A stretch of 64,000 bases of DNA from Rheinheimera sp. MMS21-TC3 (GTDB lineage: Bacteria; Pseudomonadota; Gammaproteobacteria; Enterobacterales; Alteromonadaceae). How positions within the stretch are numbered: position 1 is the first letter of the stretch; each line of letters opens with the position of its first letter. A model generated the notes under the pieces. It did no database searches. It had not been told where the DNA came from and saw only the letters and a list, made by a program, of their open reading frames with translations. The position numbers and the translations under genes are program-made. Shown in pieces: positions 37,988 through 48,221 of this stretch. Location: assembly GCF_032229285.1 (NCBI RefSeq), contig NZ_CP135084.1, forward strand, positions 434,001 through 498,000, in the 5' to 3' direction.

Positions 37988-39887
37988 GTTGCTGCCAAAA
38001 CTCATTACTCATTTGTTCTAATTTTTCTTGCGCCTCAAACCAAGCTGTTTCCACTTCGGTTAAGTCGCGACTTGCCTTGGCTTGTTGGCTTAATAAAGCA
38101 TTAAGATCTGCTTTACGATCAGCGTTATATATATCACTGTGACTAAGCTGCTGCTCTAGTTCTGACAGAGTAGTTTCTAATTGTTGCTGGCGGAGCTCTA
38201 ACTTATCAATATCTTTTTTTATAGGCCGTAGTAGGTTACGTAAGTCTGCTTCTAAGCGTTTTTGATCTTTACGCACTTGATTACTACTGGCCGGCGTTGT
38301 GACGGCGACACTAGCTTGGTTTTGTTTCGCATCTTGTTGTAGCCATTGATAGTAATCTGCTAAGTCACCATCAAAAGGTGCAACTTTGCCATTAGCTACC
38401 AAATAAAATTCATCGGTACAGCTACTAAGTAAATGTCGGTCATGCGAGACAATAACTGTGGCACCAGTGAACTCTTGTAATGCCATAACGATAGCTTCGC
38501 GCATATCCAAATCGAGATGGTTTGTTGGTTCGTCTAGCAACAATAGGTTAGGTCGCTGATAGACAATTAAGGCTAGTACTAAGCGGGCTTTCTCACCACC
38601 AGAAAACGGCGCGCAGGCTTCTAAGGCTTTATCGCCATAAAAACCAAAGCCACCTAGATAGTCACGTAGTTTTTGCTCTGGTACTAAGGGATCTAAGCGG
38701 ATTAAATGTTGTAAAGGTGAATCTTGCGGTCGCAAAGTTTCAAGTTGATGCTGAGCAAAATAACCTAAGCTGACGCCATTAGCAAACCAGATATCACCGC
38801 TTTGTGGCTGCATGCCACCAGATAATAACTTGATTAAAGTAGATTTTCCGGCGCCATTACGGCCCAAAAGACCAATACGACTACCCGGTAATAGTTGAAA
38901 CTTAATTTGGCTTAAAATGACTTTATCAGCATAACCAGCTTGGACATTATCCATTTTTAATAGCGGGTTAGGTAATGACTTGGGTTCGCGAAAGCTAAAA
39001 CTAAAAGGCGAATCAACATGAGCTGGGGCAAATAGCGTCATGCGCTCTAGTGCTTTAATACGGCTTTGAGCTTGGCGTGCTTTAGTTGCTTGGGCTTTAA
39101 AGCGGTCAATAAACTTTTGTAAATGGGCTACCTGCAGCTGTTGCTTGTCATAGTTTGCTTGTTGTTGGGCAAGTTGCTCTGCACGCTGGCGCTCAAACTG
39201 ACTATAGTTACCTTTATATAAAGTTAGGGTTTGTCGTTCAATATGGACAATATTGTCGGTAACCGCATCTAAAAAATCGCGGTCATGACTGATCAGCAAT
39301 AAGGTGCCTTGATAATTAGCTAAATATTTTTCTAGCCAAAGTACCGCATCTAAATCTAAGTGGTTAGTGGGTTCATCTAGTAGCATTAAATCAGCCCGTT
39401 GCATTAATGCGCGGGCTAAGTTTAAACGCATACGCCAGCCACCCGAGAATGACTTTACTGCTTGTTGCTGCATTTCACCGTTAAAGCCTAAGCCATCTAG
39501 TAATACCCCCGCTTTAGCTTCGGCTCGGTAACCATCTAAGGCTTCTATCTGCAAATGAACTGCAGCTAAGTCGCTTTCATCACAGTCGGTACGCACTTTC
39601 ATTAATAATGGATATAATTGTTCATCGCCTTGTAAAACATAATCCATGGCGCTGCATTCAGCTGCGGGTGTTTCTTGCGCTACCGTAGCAATATCCCAAC
39701 TTACAGGTAAACTAACATTACCGGCATCAGCACTAATTTTACCTTGTAATAAGGCAAATAAACTGGATTTACCACAGCCATTTGCCCCGACAATTCCCAC
39801 CTTTTGTCCGGGAAATACGGTAAGATCGGCATCTTTAAATAAACATTGAACACCGCGGCGTAACTCGACCTGTTGAAGCTGGATCAT
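37980..39887 (-). CDS. yheS: ABC-F family ATP-binding protein YheS
   Basis: 635-residue cytoplasmic ABC-F protein with two nucleotide-binding domains and no membrane part. NBD1: Walker A GANGCGKSS, signature FSGGWRMRL, Walker B LMLLDEPTNHLD. NBD2: Walker A GRNGAGKST, signature FSGGEKARL, Walker B LLLLDEPTNHLD. The linker is charged and helical, and there is a C-terminal coiled coil. ABC-F proteins act on the ribosome; the exact role of YheS is not settled. ATG 39887. In an operon with the TIGR02444 gene. Confidence 0.96.
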   Translation of the reverse strand: MIQLQQVELRRGVQCLFKDADLTVFPGQKVGIVGANGCGKSSLFALLQGKISADAGNVSLPVSWDIATVAQETPAAECSAMDYVLQGDEQLYPLLMKVRTDCDESDLAAVHLQIEALDGYRAEAKAGVLLDGLGFNGEMQQQAVKSFSGGWRMRLNLARALMQRADLMLLDEPTNHLDLDAVLWLEKYLANYQGTLLLISHDRDFLDAVTDNIVHIERQTLTLYKGNYSQFERQRAEQLAQQQANYDKQQLQVAHLQKFIDRFKAQATKARQAQSRIKALERMTLFAPAHVDSPFSFSFREPKSLPNPLLKMDNVQAGYADKVILSQIKFQLLPGSRIGLLGRNGAGKSTLIKLLSGGMQPQSGDIWFANGVSLGYFAQHQLETLRPQDSPLQHLIRLDPLVPEQKLRDYLGGFGFYGDKALEACAPFSGGEKARLVLALIVYQRPNLLLLDEPTNHLDLDMREAIVMALQEFTGATVIVSHDRHLLSSCTDEFYLVANGKVAPFDGDLADYYQWLQQDAKQNQASVAVTTPASSNQVRKDQKRLEADLRNLLRPIKKDIDKLELRQQQLETTLSELEQQLSHSDIYNADRKADLNALLSQQAKASRDLTEVETAWFEAQEKLEQMSNEFWQQHD

Positions 39888-40001
39888 GTTTTTTCCTGTA
39901 CAACTGAATTAGGCTGCTAATTTACCCGTATAACTGTAACAAACCAAGGCTTAACCGCTAAAATAGCCAGCCTAATTATTAGTAATTAAGTGAGAATTAT
40001 T

Positions 40002-40205
40002 ATGACAACTCGTAAAAAGAAACGTTTTATTGCTGGTGCTACCTGCCCTGAATGTCATAAACAAGACACTATGATGTTATTTTTAGAAAATAATGTTGAA
40101 AAAGTAGAGTGTGTTGATTGCGGTTACCAAATGGTACAACCGCAAGAGCAAGTTACTAAAGTCAGCCGTAAATCAGAGCAAGTTATAGGTGTATTTAAAC
40201 CATAA
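40002..40205 (+). CDS. yheV: YheV family putative zinc ribbon protein
   Basis: 67 residues. Two CxxC pairs (CPECHKQ and CVDCGYQ) form a zinc ribbon after a basic N-terminus (MTTRKKKRF). I chose ATG 40002; the in-frame GTG at 39990 is four codons earlier. Function unknown. It sits between yheS and slyX as in E. coli. Confidence 0.9.
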   Translation: MTTRKKKRFIAGATCPECHKQDTMMLFLENNVEKVECVDCGYQMVQPQEQVTKVSRKSEQVIGVFKP

Positions 40206-40230
40206 AATAGCTTTATACTGATTTAACAGC

Positions 40231-40458
40231 TTAATAATGCGGTGGCAAAGGTTCTTCTTCAGGCCTTAGAATGCCCATATCATCAGGTATTTGTTGCATC
40301 TTTTCTGCCAGCATTTTTATTTGTAACTGTAAACGCTCTATGCGTTTATGGTGTGCCAGAAGCTCCTGGCTTAAGCTTTGCACTGTATCTTCCTGAAAGG
40401 CTAGCTTACTTTCAAGTTCAATAATATGCAGATGCAAATTTTTGCTATCTTCACTCAT
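40231..40458 (-). CDS. slyX: SlyX family protein
   Basis: 75 residues from ATG 40458, after GGAA. The sequence is an amphipathic coiled coil (ELESKLAFQEDTVQSLSQEL) with the acidic Pro-rich end RPEEEPLPPHY typical of SlyX. The longer start at 40488 lies inside the upstream WD40 gene and is not needed. Role unknown in the family. Overlaps the WD40 gene by eight bases. Confidence 0.92.
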   Translation of the reverse strand: MSEDSKNLHLHIIELESKLAFQEDTVQSLSQELLAHHKRIERLQLQIKMLAEKMQQIPDDMGILRPEEEPLPPHY

Positions 40459-41425
40459 GTTTAATTTCCCATACTTCTGCCATGCCACTAGAGCTTTCGC
40501 TAATGAGCTGATTATTGCTTAAAAAAGCCACCGCATGCACTACTGCACTAGCGGGGCGACTATTTGGCTTTACTGATACTTGCCATTGTTGCAGTTCTTG
40601 GCCAGTTTGCACATCCCATATTGCCAATTTTCGGCTTGGTGCGCCTGTGGCTAAGTAGCGGCCATCGGGGCTAAAACGTACTGCACTAAAAATCTGTTGG
40701 CGGGCTGTGAACTGTAGGCGACTTATTTGTTCGCCTGTTTGGATATCCCAAATTTGGGCTAAATCTTTACTATCAGCAGTAAAAGCATAACGACCGTTTG
40801 GGTCTAGTGCGACTTTAGTCACTCGACTTGGGTGGCTAAAACTATGAATGATTTGTGCGCTTTTAGTATCCCACAAGTATGCTTTATAGTCGTTACCGCC
40901 AGTTAAGGCATAACGGCCGTTGGGTGACATAGCTACACTATTTATGCGTTCGCTGTGGCCCATAAACTCTAAACGCCGACCAGAGGCTAAGGTAATATGC
41001 TGTACGCCGCCATTACTTTTGCCTATAAGTAGGTGGGCACCATTATTTGAGACGGCAACATCACGAATAGTTGCAGCGTCAAGTTGCCAAAAGCCATTAT
41101 TCTTACCATCAGCAATACGCCATAAAGCAAACGTCAGCTGATCAGCGGTTAAGGCATAACTATTATCATGGCTTATTGCCATACTAAACACATAGTTGTC
41201 AGTATCGGCTTGATGCTGCCATTGATATAGTAAGGCGTTATTATTTAAGTCCCAAAAAGCAATACCATCTTCTATTGATGAGACAACGGCATATTGGGCA
41301 TCATCAGAGATCGCCGCGGCGTAACTGCCATTAGCAACATGCAAAAACTGTTGCATAGGTGCAGTAGACTGTAACTTTTCGCAGCCAGCGAGTAAAACCA
41401 ACAGAAAAATTAGCGGATATTTCAT
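40451..41425 (-). CDS. WD40-repeat lipoprotein
   Basis: 324 residues from ATG 41425. A short lipoprotein signal MKYPLIFLLVLLAGC gives an acylated Cys15. ATGs at 41443 and 41446 are alternatives that add six or seven residues. The rest is a beta-propeller of about seven WD40 blades, with repeated patterns such as SPNGRYALTGGNDYKAYLWD and SPDGRYLATGAPSRKLAIWD. WD40 propellers are protein-binding scaffolds, so this is probably a membrane-anchored interaction platform. Co-transcribed with slyX. Confidence 0.85.
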   Translation of the reverse strand: MKYPLIFLLVLLAGCEKLQSTAPMQQFLHVANGSYAAAISDDAQYAVVSSIEDGIAFWDLNNNALLYQWQHQADTDNYVFSMAISHDNSYALTADQLTFALWRIADGKNNGFWQLDAATIRDVAVSNNGAHLLIGKSNGGVQHITLASGRRLEFMGHSERINSVAMSPNGRYALTGGNDYKAYLWDTKSAQIIHSFSHPSRVTKVALDPNGRYAFTADSKDLAQIWDIQTGEQISRLQFTARQQIFSAVRFSPDGRYLATGAPSRKLAIWDVQTGQELQQWQVSVKPNSRPASAVVHAVAFLSNNQLISESSSGMAEVWEIKHE

Positions 41426-41530
41426 GTAGGGTGTTAACCTCATCAATACAAACAGTTAGTATAGTCCAGTTCATGGGACACTATTAAAACATACTTTTGC
41501 AGCTTTGCTGCCTAAATCTTGGAGAACCAA

Positions 41531-42265
41531 ATGCGCTTAGTTACTAAAATGTCATTGATCGCCGTTACTGTTATGACACTTGCGGCTTGTCAAAAAGAAA
41601 CAGAAGTAAAACCAGTACAATTAGATACAGATGGAGCTAAGCAAGCATATAGCTTGGGCGTATCAGCAGGCCGTTACTTAGGCGTTGCGCAAGATGAGTA
41701 CGGTAAAATTGGCGTCACTTTAGACCAGCAATTAGTATTACGTGGTGTGCAAGATGCTATTGCAGACAAAGTTGCTCTAACTGATGAAGAATTACAAACT
41801 GTAATGCAATCATTAGATCAGCAATATCAAGAAAAGAAAATGGCCATGTTAGAAGCTGAAATGGCTGAAAATATAGCTGCAGGTAAAGCCTTTTTAGCAG
41901 AAAATGCAACCAAAGAAGGTGTAACTGTTACAGAATCAGGCTTACAGTATGAAGTGTTAGAACAAGGTGACGGCGCAAAACCGACAGCAGAAGATGTGGT
42001 TAAAGTGCATTACTCTGGCACTTTAACGGATGGTACTAAGTTTGACAGTTCTTACGATCGTGCTGAGCCAGCCCAATTTCCGCTGAACCGCGTTATTGTC
42101 GGTTGGACCGAAGGCGTGCAATTAATGAATGTTGGCTCTAAGTATAAATTTACCATTCCTTCAGATCTTGCTTATGGTGAACAGGATAAAGGCGTAATTA
42201 AGCCAAATAGCGTTTTAGTATTTGAAGTAGAGCTATTAGATATTGTTAAGCCAGATGCAAAATAA
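41531..42265 (+). CDS. fkpA: FKBP-type peptidyl-prolyl isomerase (FkpA/Mip-like lipoprotein)
   Basis: 244 residues. Folding catalyst and chaperone of the envelope. The N-terminus has a lipobox (TLAAC), so it would be lipidated, unlike E. coli FkpA, which is soluble. An N-terminal helical dimerisation domain (residues 35-130) is followed by the FKBP domain with VKVHYSGTLTDGTKFDSSYDR, shown here to Arg, and PNSVLVFEVELL. I chose ATG 41531, with GGAG upstream, over the in-frame TTG at 41519. Next to slyX as in E. coli. Confidence 0.88.
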   Translation: MRLVTKMSLIAVTVMTLAACQKETEVKPVQLDTDGAKQAYSLGVSAGRYLGVAQDEYGKIGVTLDQQLVLRGVQDAIADKVALTDEELQTVMQSLDQQYQEKKMAMLEAEMAENIAAGKAFLAENATKEGVTVTESGLQYEVLEQGDGAKPTAEDVVKVHYSGTLTDGTKFDSSYDRAEPAQFPLNRVIVGWTEGVQLMNVGSKYKFTIPSDLAYGEQDKGVIKPNSVLVFEVELLDIVKPDAK

Positions 42266-42280
42266 TATCCAATCCTAATA

Positions 42281-42306
42281 AAAAAGCGGCATAGCCGCTT
42301 TTTTAT
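42281..42306. terminator. Bidirectional terminator between fkpA and rsd
   Basis: Stem AAAAAGCGGC/GCCGCTTTTT (42281-42290, 42294-42303) with a three-base loop. T-rich on both strands. It separates the convergent fkpA and rsd genes. Confidence 0.88.
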
Positions 42307-42312
42307 TATTGA

Positions 42313-42798
42313 TTACACTGAGATAGGGTCATCTGTTTGTGTTTTGTATAAGGTATTAATCAACTCATCTTCATAGCCAAAACGTTCTTCTAAGGCTTGG
42401 CCTAACTCGGATAGCTCTAAATCGAAAGGACCACTTTGCCGAGTGCTAAGATGATCTGCATATTTATCATTAAATGCTAACGCTAAATCTGTTGATATTG
42501 AAATCTTTGGATATAATTTTTCTGCTAATTGCCGGCAGTGATTATCTTTAGTATCAGATTCTGTAATAATACGCTCATAAACTTCAAAATGACCGGCTGA
42601 TAAGTAATCGAGTAGAAGTTGACAGAACTCTTGAACCTGTTGTTGACTAGGTAAGGTACTGCGATCATTTTCAAATGGCGGTAAAGAGGCTAATTTACAA
42701 TAACTGACAATAAGTTGTTGACGCTCATCTAACCAGCCATCAATAGCCGACAGCGAACCGCCCCATTCTTGTTGCGCTTGTTGCACCCGGGTGTACAT
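42313..42798 (-). CDS. rsd: Regulator of sigma D (anti-sigma-70 factor)
   Basis: 161 residues, all helical (E. coli Rsd 158). Rsd binds region 4 of sigma-70 in stationary phase and frees core polymerase for other sigma factors. Family features: WLDERQQLIVSYCKL near residue 22, and the C-terminal LGQALEERFGYEDELI. ATG 42798 has AAGGAGAAG upstream. Divergent from nudC, as in E. coli. Confidence 0.94.
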   Translation of the reverse strand: MYTRVQQAQQEWGGSLSAIDGWLDERQQLIVSYCKLASLPPFENDRSTLPSQQQVQEFCQLLLDYLSAGHFEVYERIITESDTKDNHCRQLAEKLYPKISISTDLALAFNDKYADHLSTRQSGPFDLELSELGQALEERFGYEDELINTLYKTQTDDPISV

Positions 42799-42941
42799 TG
42801 CCTTCTCCTTAATTACAGCGATAGGCTGTAGTAGAATCTAATTAACGTAATTTTTTACTAAAAATCAACATATTTTTCATTGGTCTGCTCTGTTAAGCAC
42901 ATTATGATGATACTTATACAGAGTACCCCAGAGGTGAAGCT

Positions 42942-43748
42942 ATGATCAAACACAGTATAGAATTAGCAACAACAAATACAGCTTATTGGATAGTTGTTAA
43001 TAAAGGTAAGATTAAACTTAATAGCAACGGCGAAATTCCTTATGGTAATTTTAACCAATTAACTTTAGCAACAGAGCCTGAACAAGTATGTTTATTAGGA
43101 ACTTTAGGGGGTGAGGATTGTTATTTAGTCGTTGATTATGATCAAGTTACTGATGATATGCATTTGGTTACGCCCCGAGAACTATTGCCACAGGGAGATG
43201 AGGTATTTGCGTTAGCGGCAAGAGCAACTCAAGTGGCCTTATTTTTACAGACCCATCGCTTTTGTGGCCAGTGTGGCTGTGCTATGAGACTAGTTAATTG
43301 GGAGCTAGCAGTTTTATGTCATAAATGCGGCCATCGCTGTTATCCGCGGATTGCACCTTGCGTATTAATTGCTGTGCAGCGACCGGGACAAATTTTGTTA
43401 GCACGTTCCAGTCGGCATAAAATAGGTCATTTTTCAATATTAGCCGGCTTTGTTGAGTCTGCTGAAACTTTAGAGCATGCAGCTAAACGAGAAGTAAAAG
43501 AAGAAGTAGGGATTGAAATAACGAATTTACGTTATGTAGGTAGCCAACCTTGGCCTTTTCCGCATTCACTGATGGCGGGATTTATAGCAGATTATGTTAG
43601 TGGTGACATTGTTTGTCAGCCAGAAGAAATTGAAGAAGCCTATTGGTACGATATTGATAAACTGCCGCTTATCCCAGCGATAGAAACTTTATCTGGTTTA
43701 ATGATTAGACAAGTGCAGCAAAAAATGGCCAATAAAAAAGCCACATAA
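42942..43748 (+). CDS. nudC: NAD(H) pyrophosphatase / RNA decapping enzyme NudC
   Basis: 268 residues (E. coli 257). Hydrolyses NADH and removes NAD caps from RNA. Zinc ribbon CGQC and CHKC at about residues 108-131; Nudix box GFVESAETLEHAAKREVKEE then VG; and the NudC-specific SQPWPFPHSLM. ATG 42942 with GAGGTG. A weak hairpin AAGCCAC/GTGGCTT (43738-43756) overlaps the stop codon. Confidence 0.96.
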   Translation: MIKHSIELATTNTAYWIVVNKGKIKLNSNGEIPYGNFNQLTLATEPEQVCLLGTLGGEDCYLVVDYDQVTDDMHLVTPRELLPQGDEVFALAARATQVALFLQTHRFCGQCGCAMRLVNWELAVLCHKCGHRCYPRIAPCVLIAVQRPGQILLARSSRHKIGHFSILAGFVESAETLEHAAKREVKEEVGIEITNLRYVGSQPWPFPHSLMAGFIADYVSGDIVCQPEEIEEAYWYDIDKLPLIPAIETLSGLMIRQVQQKMANKKAT

Positions 43749-43975
43749 AGTGGCTTAACAAAATTTATTGCTATGACTCGTTTAAACGAGCTTCTTACTT
43801 CTGATTTTCTTTACTAGCGCGCTAATGTTATAGCAGATTGAATTTTTCATGACAAGCTTTTGTTGTAAAATGCTGAACTTAAGCTGTATCAACCAAGCAA
43901 TTAGACCGAAGGCATGGCTGCTTTGGGTTTGCAGTGGTAAAATAGCTGCAACTATTTGTTAATGGCGGAGCCAAG

Positions 43976-45052
43976 ATGCAATTAAAAAATGATCGTTACC
44001 TTAAAGCCCTATTAAAACAGCCAGTAGATAAGACGCCGGTGTGGATGATGCGCCAAGCTGGCCGTTATTTGCCAGAATACCGCGCTACTCGAGCTCAAGC
44101 GGGCGATTTTATGTCTTTGTGCCGCAATGCTGAGCTAGCTTGTGAAGTGACCATGCAGCCATTACGGCGCTATGCTTTAGATGCAGCTATCTTATTTAGT
44201 GATATTCTGACTATTCCAGATGCTATGGGCTTAGGATTATACTTTAGTGAAGGTGAAGGGCCTAAATTTGAACGGCCTATTCGCAGTGCTAATGACATTA
44301 AGCAACTACCTAACCCTGATCCAGAGCAAGAACTGCAATATGTTATGAATGCGGTGCGTACTATTCGTCGTGAACTTAAAGGCAGTGTACCATTAATTGG
44401 TTTCTCAGGTAGCCCTTGGACCTTAGCAACTTATATGGTTGAAGGTGGCAGTAGTAAAACCTTCCCAATCATTAAAAAGATGATGTTCACTGATCCTAAA
44501 GCATTACATATGCTGTTAGATAAATTAGCCGACAGTGTTATTACCTATTTAAATGCCCAAATTAGTGCTGGCGCACAATCTTTAATGATTTTTGATACTT
44601 GGGGCGGCGTATTAACCCCTCGCGATTATCAAGAATTTTCGTTGCATTATATGCAAAAAATACTGGATGGTTTAATTCGCGAAGCTGATGGCAGAAAAGT
44701 TCCTGTTACGTTATTTACTAAAAATGGCGGTTTATGGTTAGAAACTATTGCTAATACAGGATGTGATGGCGTTGGTTTAGATTGGACTATAAATATCGGT
44801 GATGCACGTCAGCGAATTGGTGATAAAGTTGCCTTACAAGGCAATATGGATCCTTCAGTGCTATTAGGCACGCCAGAGCGGATCCGTGAAGAAGTTAAAA
44901 CTATTCTAGAAAGTTATGGCACAGGCCCCGGTCATGTATTTAACTTAGGCCATGGTATTACACCAGATGTTAATCCTGAAAATGTAACGGTATTCATTGA
45001 TGCAGTGCACGAGTTTAGTCGTGCAATGCATGCAAACACCGGTAAGATTTAA
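43976..45052 (+). CDS. hemE: Uroporphyrinogen decarboxylase
   Basis: 358 residues (E. coli 354). Converts uroporphyrinogen III to coproporphyrinogen III in heme synthesis. N-terminal signature [18 protein letters not shown] with the substrate-binding arginines, Asp in [13 protein letters not shown], and the C-terminal GFNLGHGI-like segment [15 protein letters not shown] 43976 with GGCGGAG. The 227 bases before it hold no feature I can name. Confidence 0.98.
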   Translation: MQLKNDRYLKALLKQPVDKTPVWMMRQAGRYLPEYRATRAQAGDFMSLCRNAELACEVTMQPLRRYALDAAILFSDILTIPDAMGLGLYFSEGEGPKFERPIRSANDIKQLPNPDPEQELQYVMNAVRTIRRELKGSVPLIGFSGSPWTLATYMVEGGSSKTFPIIKKMMFTDPKALHMLLDKLADSVITYLNAQISAGAQSLMIFDTWGGVLTPRDYQEFSLHYMQKILDGLIREADGRKVPVTLFTKNGGLWLETIANTGCDGVGLDWTINIGDARQRIGDKVALQGNMDPSVLLGTPERIREEVKTILESYGTGPGHVFNLGHGITPDVNPENVTVFIDAVHEFSRAMHANTGKI

Positions 45053-45105
45053 GTTGTTATTTGCTTAAACTAGTAGCGATTAGCTCTTATTATTTTCATT
45101 AAGTG

Positions 45106-46452
45106 CTAATCGCTATAATCCATTAGTAAACCTTCAAAGTTTTCTACCGCCCAGTTACGGCGTTTGGCCTCTGCCACCGCTTGCTTTAGCATAGAAATAC
45201 CGCGGCCTTTTTGGCCTAAGTCAATAAAAGCGATCCCCATAGCTGATAATAAGCTAGGATTATTAGGATCAATAGCACGTCCTTGCTCTGCTAAGCGAAT
45301 AGCTTTTTGTGAGTCACGCACGGCAGGATCAGTAGACATAGCTAACAACTCAGCATAATCGGTAATAGCTGGCAAATATTCTTTTAATGCAGCGATTTCT
45401 AAATAAGATGCAGCTTTACGCGGGTCAAAATTAACGTTTTTGCTATCTAGTAATTCCTGAGCTAATAAATAAGCGGCCTTCTCATCACCACCATCTGCAG
45501 AGATATGTAGCCAATTAATGGCTTTATTGCGATCTCTATTACAGCCATTACCTGAGATTAGGCATTGTGCTAAGCGGTATTGTGCCGGCTTTGAGCCGTT
45601 TATAGCAGCCTTTAAATACCAATTTAAAGGTTCAGGATCTTGCACGATATTATTTTCTGCTAAAACAGCATGCAGATACTGATAACGAGCAGACTCCGCA
45701 TTAGCCGCTGCTAAAATAGCATCTAGATATTCAGCATTATCTCGCTGATGTTTCCGAGCTTGGGCGCCTGATGCATATTCAACTTTAAATACTTGCGATT
45801 GCATTTCTAAGCGAACAGGATCGCCATAAATATCTTTAGGAGGTTCAAAGCGCCAACTTTTAATAGCTTCTAATACATATTCATTAATAGTGTCTATTGG
45901 AAAAGCTGAGACTACACTAGGGTTTTCTACAGAGCCATCTTCAGCTACGTCATAATGTACGACAGCCCATGCATTAACACCTATTCGACTGTAATAAGAT
46001 GGATAATTAGGTTCAACTTTAGTGATAGCTTTTAATCTATTTTCAGCTGCAACATAGCGATTAGGCGTAGGGTATAAATTATCAAACAGAGCTTGTTTAC
46101 CGTATTGATTATTTAAAGTGGTATAGACCTCTTTACCCTCACGACGCGATTTAAGTTGGGAGCGCAAAACAGAATATTGTTTATCAGCTAGAGGATGATC
46201 GCGGTCTTTTGCAATTAAGGTCCAAGCATAAGCAAGCTTAACATCAGTATCTACACCTAAACCTTCAGCATACATACGCGACAGTAAAAATTGAGCTTCA
46301 ACATGCCCAAGCTCAGCTAAAGTTTCTAGTTGAGGCTTAGCTAGCGCATATTCTGCTTGCTCAAATAAAGCCTTAGCTGTTGGAAAGTCGGCTAATCCTG
46401 GTAAGGAGTAGGTTAGCCAAAAAAATACCAGACTATACCGAAATTTCATCAT
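45106..46452 (-). CDS. Secreted Sel1-repeat protein with an internal TonB C-terminal-like domain
   Basis: 448 residues from ATG 46452, which follows GGGG; the frame opens at an unlikely TTG at 46464. The signal peptide ends near GLADFP. N-terminal Sel1-like TPR repeats (AKPQLETLAELGHVEAQFLLSRMY). In the middle, about residues 155-225, a TonB C-terminal-like fold (YSRIGVNAWAVVHYDVAEDG to AIKSWRFEPP). Then further Sel1 repeats (WYLKAAINGSKPAQYRLAQC). Periplasmic. The mix of repeats and a TonB-C fold suggests a protein-interaction adaptor; no specific role is known to me. Confidence 0.85.
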   Translation of the reverse strand: MMKFRYSLVFFWLTYSLPGLADFPTAKALFEQAEYALAKPQLETLAELGHVEAQFLLSRMYAEGLGVDTDVKLAYAWTLIAKDRDHPLADKQYSVLRSQLKSRREGKEVYTTLNNQYGKQALFDNLYPTPNRYVAAENRLKAITKVEPNYPSYYSRIGVNAWAVVHYDVAEDGSVENPSVVSAFPIDTINEYVLEAIKSWRFEPPKDIYGDPVRLEMQSQVFKVEYASGAQARKHQRDNAEYLDAILAAANAESARYQYLHAVLAENNIVQDPEPLNWYLKAAINGSKPAQYRLAQCLISGNGCNRDRNKAINWLHISADGGDEKAAYLLAQELLDSKNVNFDPRKAASYLEIAALKEYLPAITDYAELLAMSTDPAVRDSQKAIRLAEQGRAIDPNNPSLLSAMGIAFIDLGQKGRGISMLKQAVAEAKRRNWAVENFEGLLMDYSD

Positions 46453-46581
46453 TTTATACCCCAAGTTACAATTTAATTATTATTATTATTGATTTGAGTT
46501 TACAACGATTTAGCAATCAAGACAAAATTAAATAATAAACGTAAACTTTTATATTATCTTTTAAGAAGCAGTACTTTAATC

Positions 46582-48000
46582 TTAAAATAAACGATTAAAG
46601 CCATTTAACGCTGCAACTCGATATGCCTCAGCCATTGTTGGGTAATTAAAGGTTGTTTGAATAAAGTACTCTAAAGTGTTACCACCATTCTTTTGCATCA
46701 TAATAGCTTGGCCGATATGAACAATCTCAGCAGCACGTTCGCCGAAACAATGAACGCCAAGAATCTCTAATGTTTCACGGTGGAATAATATTTTTAAGCT
46801 ACCCACACTAGTGTTGGCAATTTGAGCACGAGCTAAGTGTTTAAATTGCGCTCTACCTACTTCATAGGGAATTTTAGCTGCTGTCAACTCTTGTTCTGTT
46901 TTTCCCACAGAACTCATTTCAGGGATTGTATAAATACCTACAGGTAAATCATCTATTAAATGTTTATCACAATTACCATCATGAATAATGGCTGTGCCAG
47001 CAATACGGCCCTGATCATAAGCTGCACTTGCTAAACTTGGGTGCCCAATAATATCACCTACTGCATACACATTAGGTACACTGGTTTGATAACAATTATT
47101 TACTTTAACTTGACCACGACTATCAACATCTAAACCGATAGCCTCAAGATTCAGGGCGTCGGTATTGCCGGTTCGGCCATTAGCAAATAAAATACAGTCG
47201 GCTTTCATTTTTTTACCAGACTGTAAATGCAGCACTATCCCATCTTCCCGGCCTTCAATATGAGAAAACTCTTCGCCATGACGAATAGTGATACCGGAGT
47301 TCCAGAAATGATAACTTAGGGCATCAGAGATTTCGGTATCCATAAAAGATAATAATCGATCGCGAGTGTTCACTAAATCGACTCTTACCCCTAAACCACG
47401 GAAAATAGAAGCGTATTCACAACCAATCACACCAGCACCAAAAATAATGACATGCTTAGGTTCGTGCTCTAACGATAAAATAGTATCGCTGTCATAAATA
47501 CGGGGATGACTAAAATCAACTTGGGGTGGACGATAAGGCCGTGAGCCGGTAGCAATGATAATATGGGCTGCTGTTATTTGAAACGGATTGCCTTTATGAG
47601 GAACTATTTTAATAGTATTGGCATCTATAAAACTTGCATTACCTTTGAACAACTTAACTTCGTTACGTTCATAAAAACTACTACGCAGGCGCACTTGTTT
47701 GCGGATCACTCCGGCGGCATGCTTCAAAATATGAGCAAAGGTCATACGGCCAGCTTGCTCTTCCAACTGGAACAAAGGGTTTTCTTTATATTCAATAAGA
47801 CGGCTAACAGAATGGCGTAGTGCTTTAGAAGGAATAGTCCCCCAGTGAGTACAACCGCCACCAACAGACTGATAGCGCTCTATAACAGCAACACGTTGAC
47901 CACTTTTGGCTAAATTCATAGCGGCACCTTCACCGCCAGGACCTGTTCCTATAATAATGCTATCAAAATCATATAATGGTTTAGTTTTTTTTGTTGCCAT
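46582..48000 (-). CDS. sthA: Soluble pyridine nucleotide transhydrogenase
   Basis: 472-residue FAD flavoprotein that balances NADPH and NADH. FAD fold [17 protein letters not shown], a single active-site-region Cys50 in [19 protein letters not shown] as normal for SthA, which lacks the disulfide-partner Cys, then the NAD fold ([14 protein letters not shown]) and a dimerisation domain. ATG 48000. The 221 bases upstream contain nothing I can name. Confidence 0.97.
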   Translation of the reverse strand: MATKKTKPLYDFDSIIIGTGPGGEGAAMNLAKSGQRVAVIERYQSVGGGCTHWGTIPSKALRHSVSRLIEYKENPLFQLEEQAGRMTFAHILKHAAGVIRKQVRLRSSFYERNEVKLFKGNASFIDANTIKIVPHKGNPFQITAAHIIIATGSRPYRPPQVDFSHPRIYDSDTILSLEHEPKHVIIFGAGVIGCEYASIFRGLGVRVDLVNTRDRLLSFMDTEISDALSYHFWNSGITIRHGEEFSHIEGREDGIVLHLQSGKKMKADCILFANGRTGNTDALNLEAIGLDVDSRGQVKVNNCYQTSVPNVYAVGDIIGHPSLASAAYDQGRIAGTAIIHDGNCDKHLIDDLPVGIYTIPEMSSVGKTEQELTAAKIPYEVGRAQFKHLARAQIANTSVGSLKILFHRETLEILGVHCFGERAAEIVHIGQAIMMQKNGGNTLEYFIQTTFNYPTMAEAYRVAALNGFNRLF

Positions 48001-48221
48001 GAATTAGCATCCTTAGCGCCTAAATAAAATTGATAATAACAGTAATTCGATACAAGAAAACAGTATCAAGGGAGAATCCTACTATCTTAAGCTAAGACAG
48101 GCTGTTTTGGTACGACGTTTAATAACAGACGTTGGCAGCATCATTGTTACTAATCAAGAAAGAATGTAGTCGGTAACTTAGATTACAAATTTTAATTTAC
48201 CGACATTATATCAAGCAGAGT

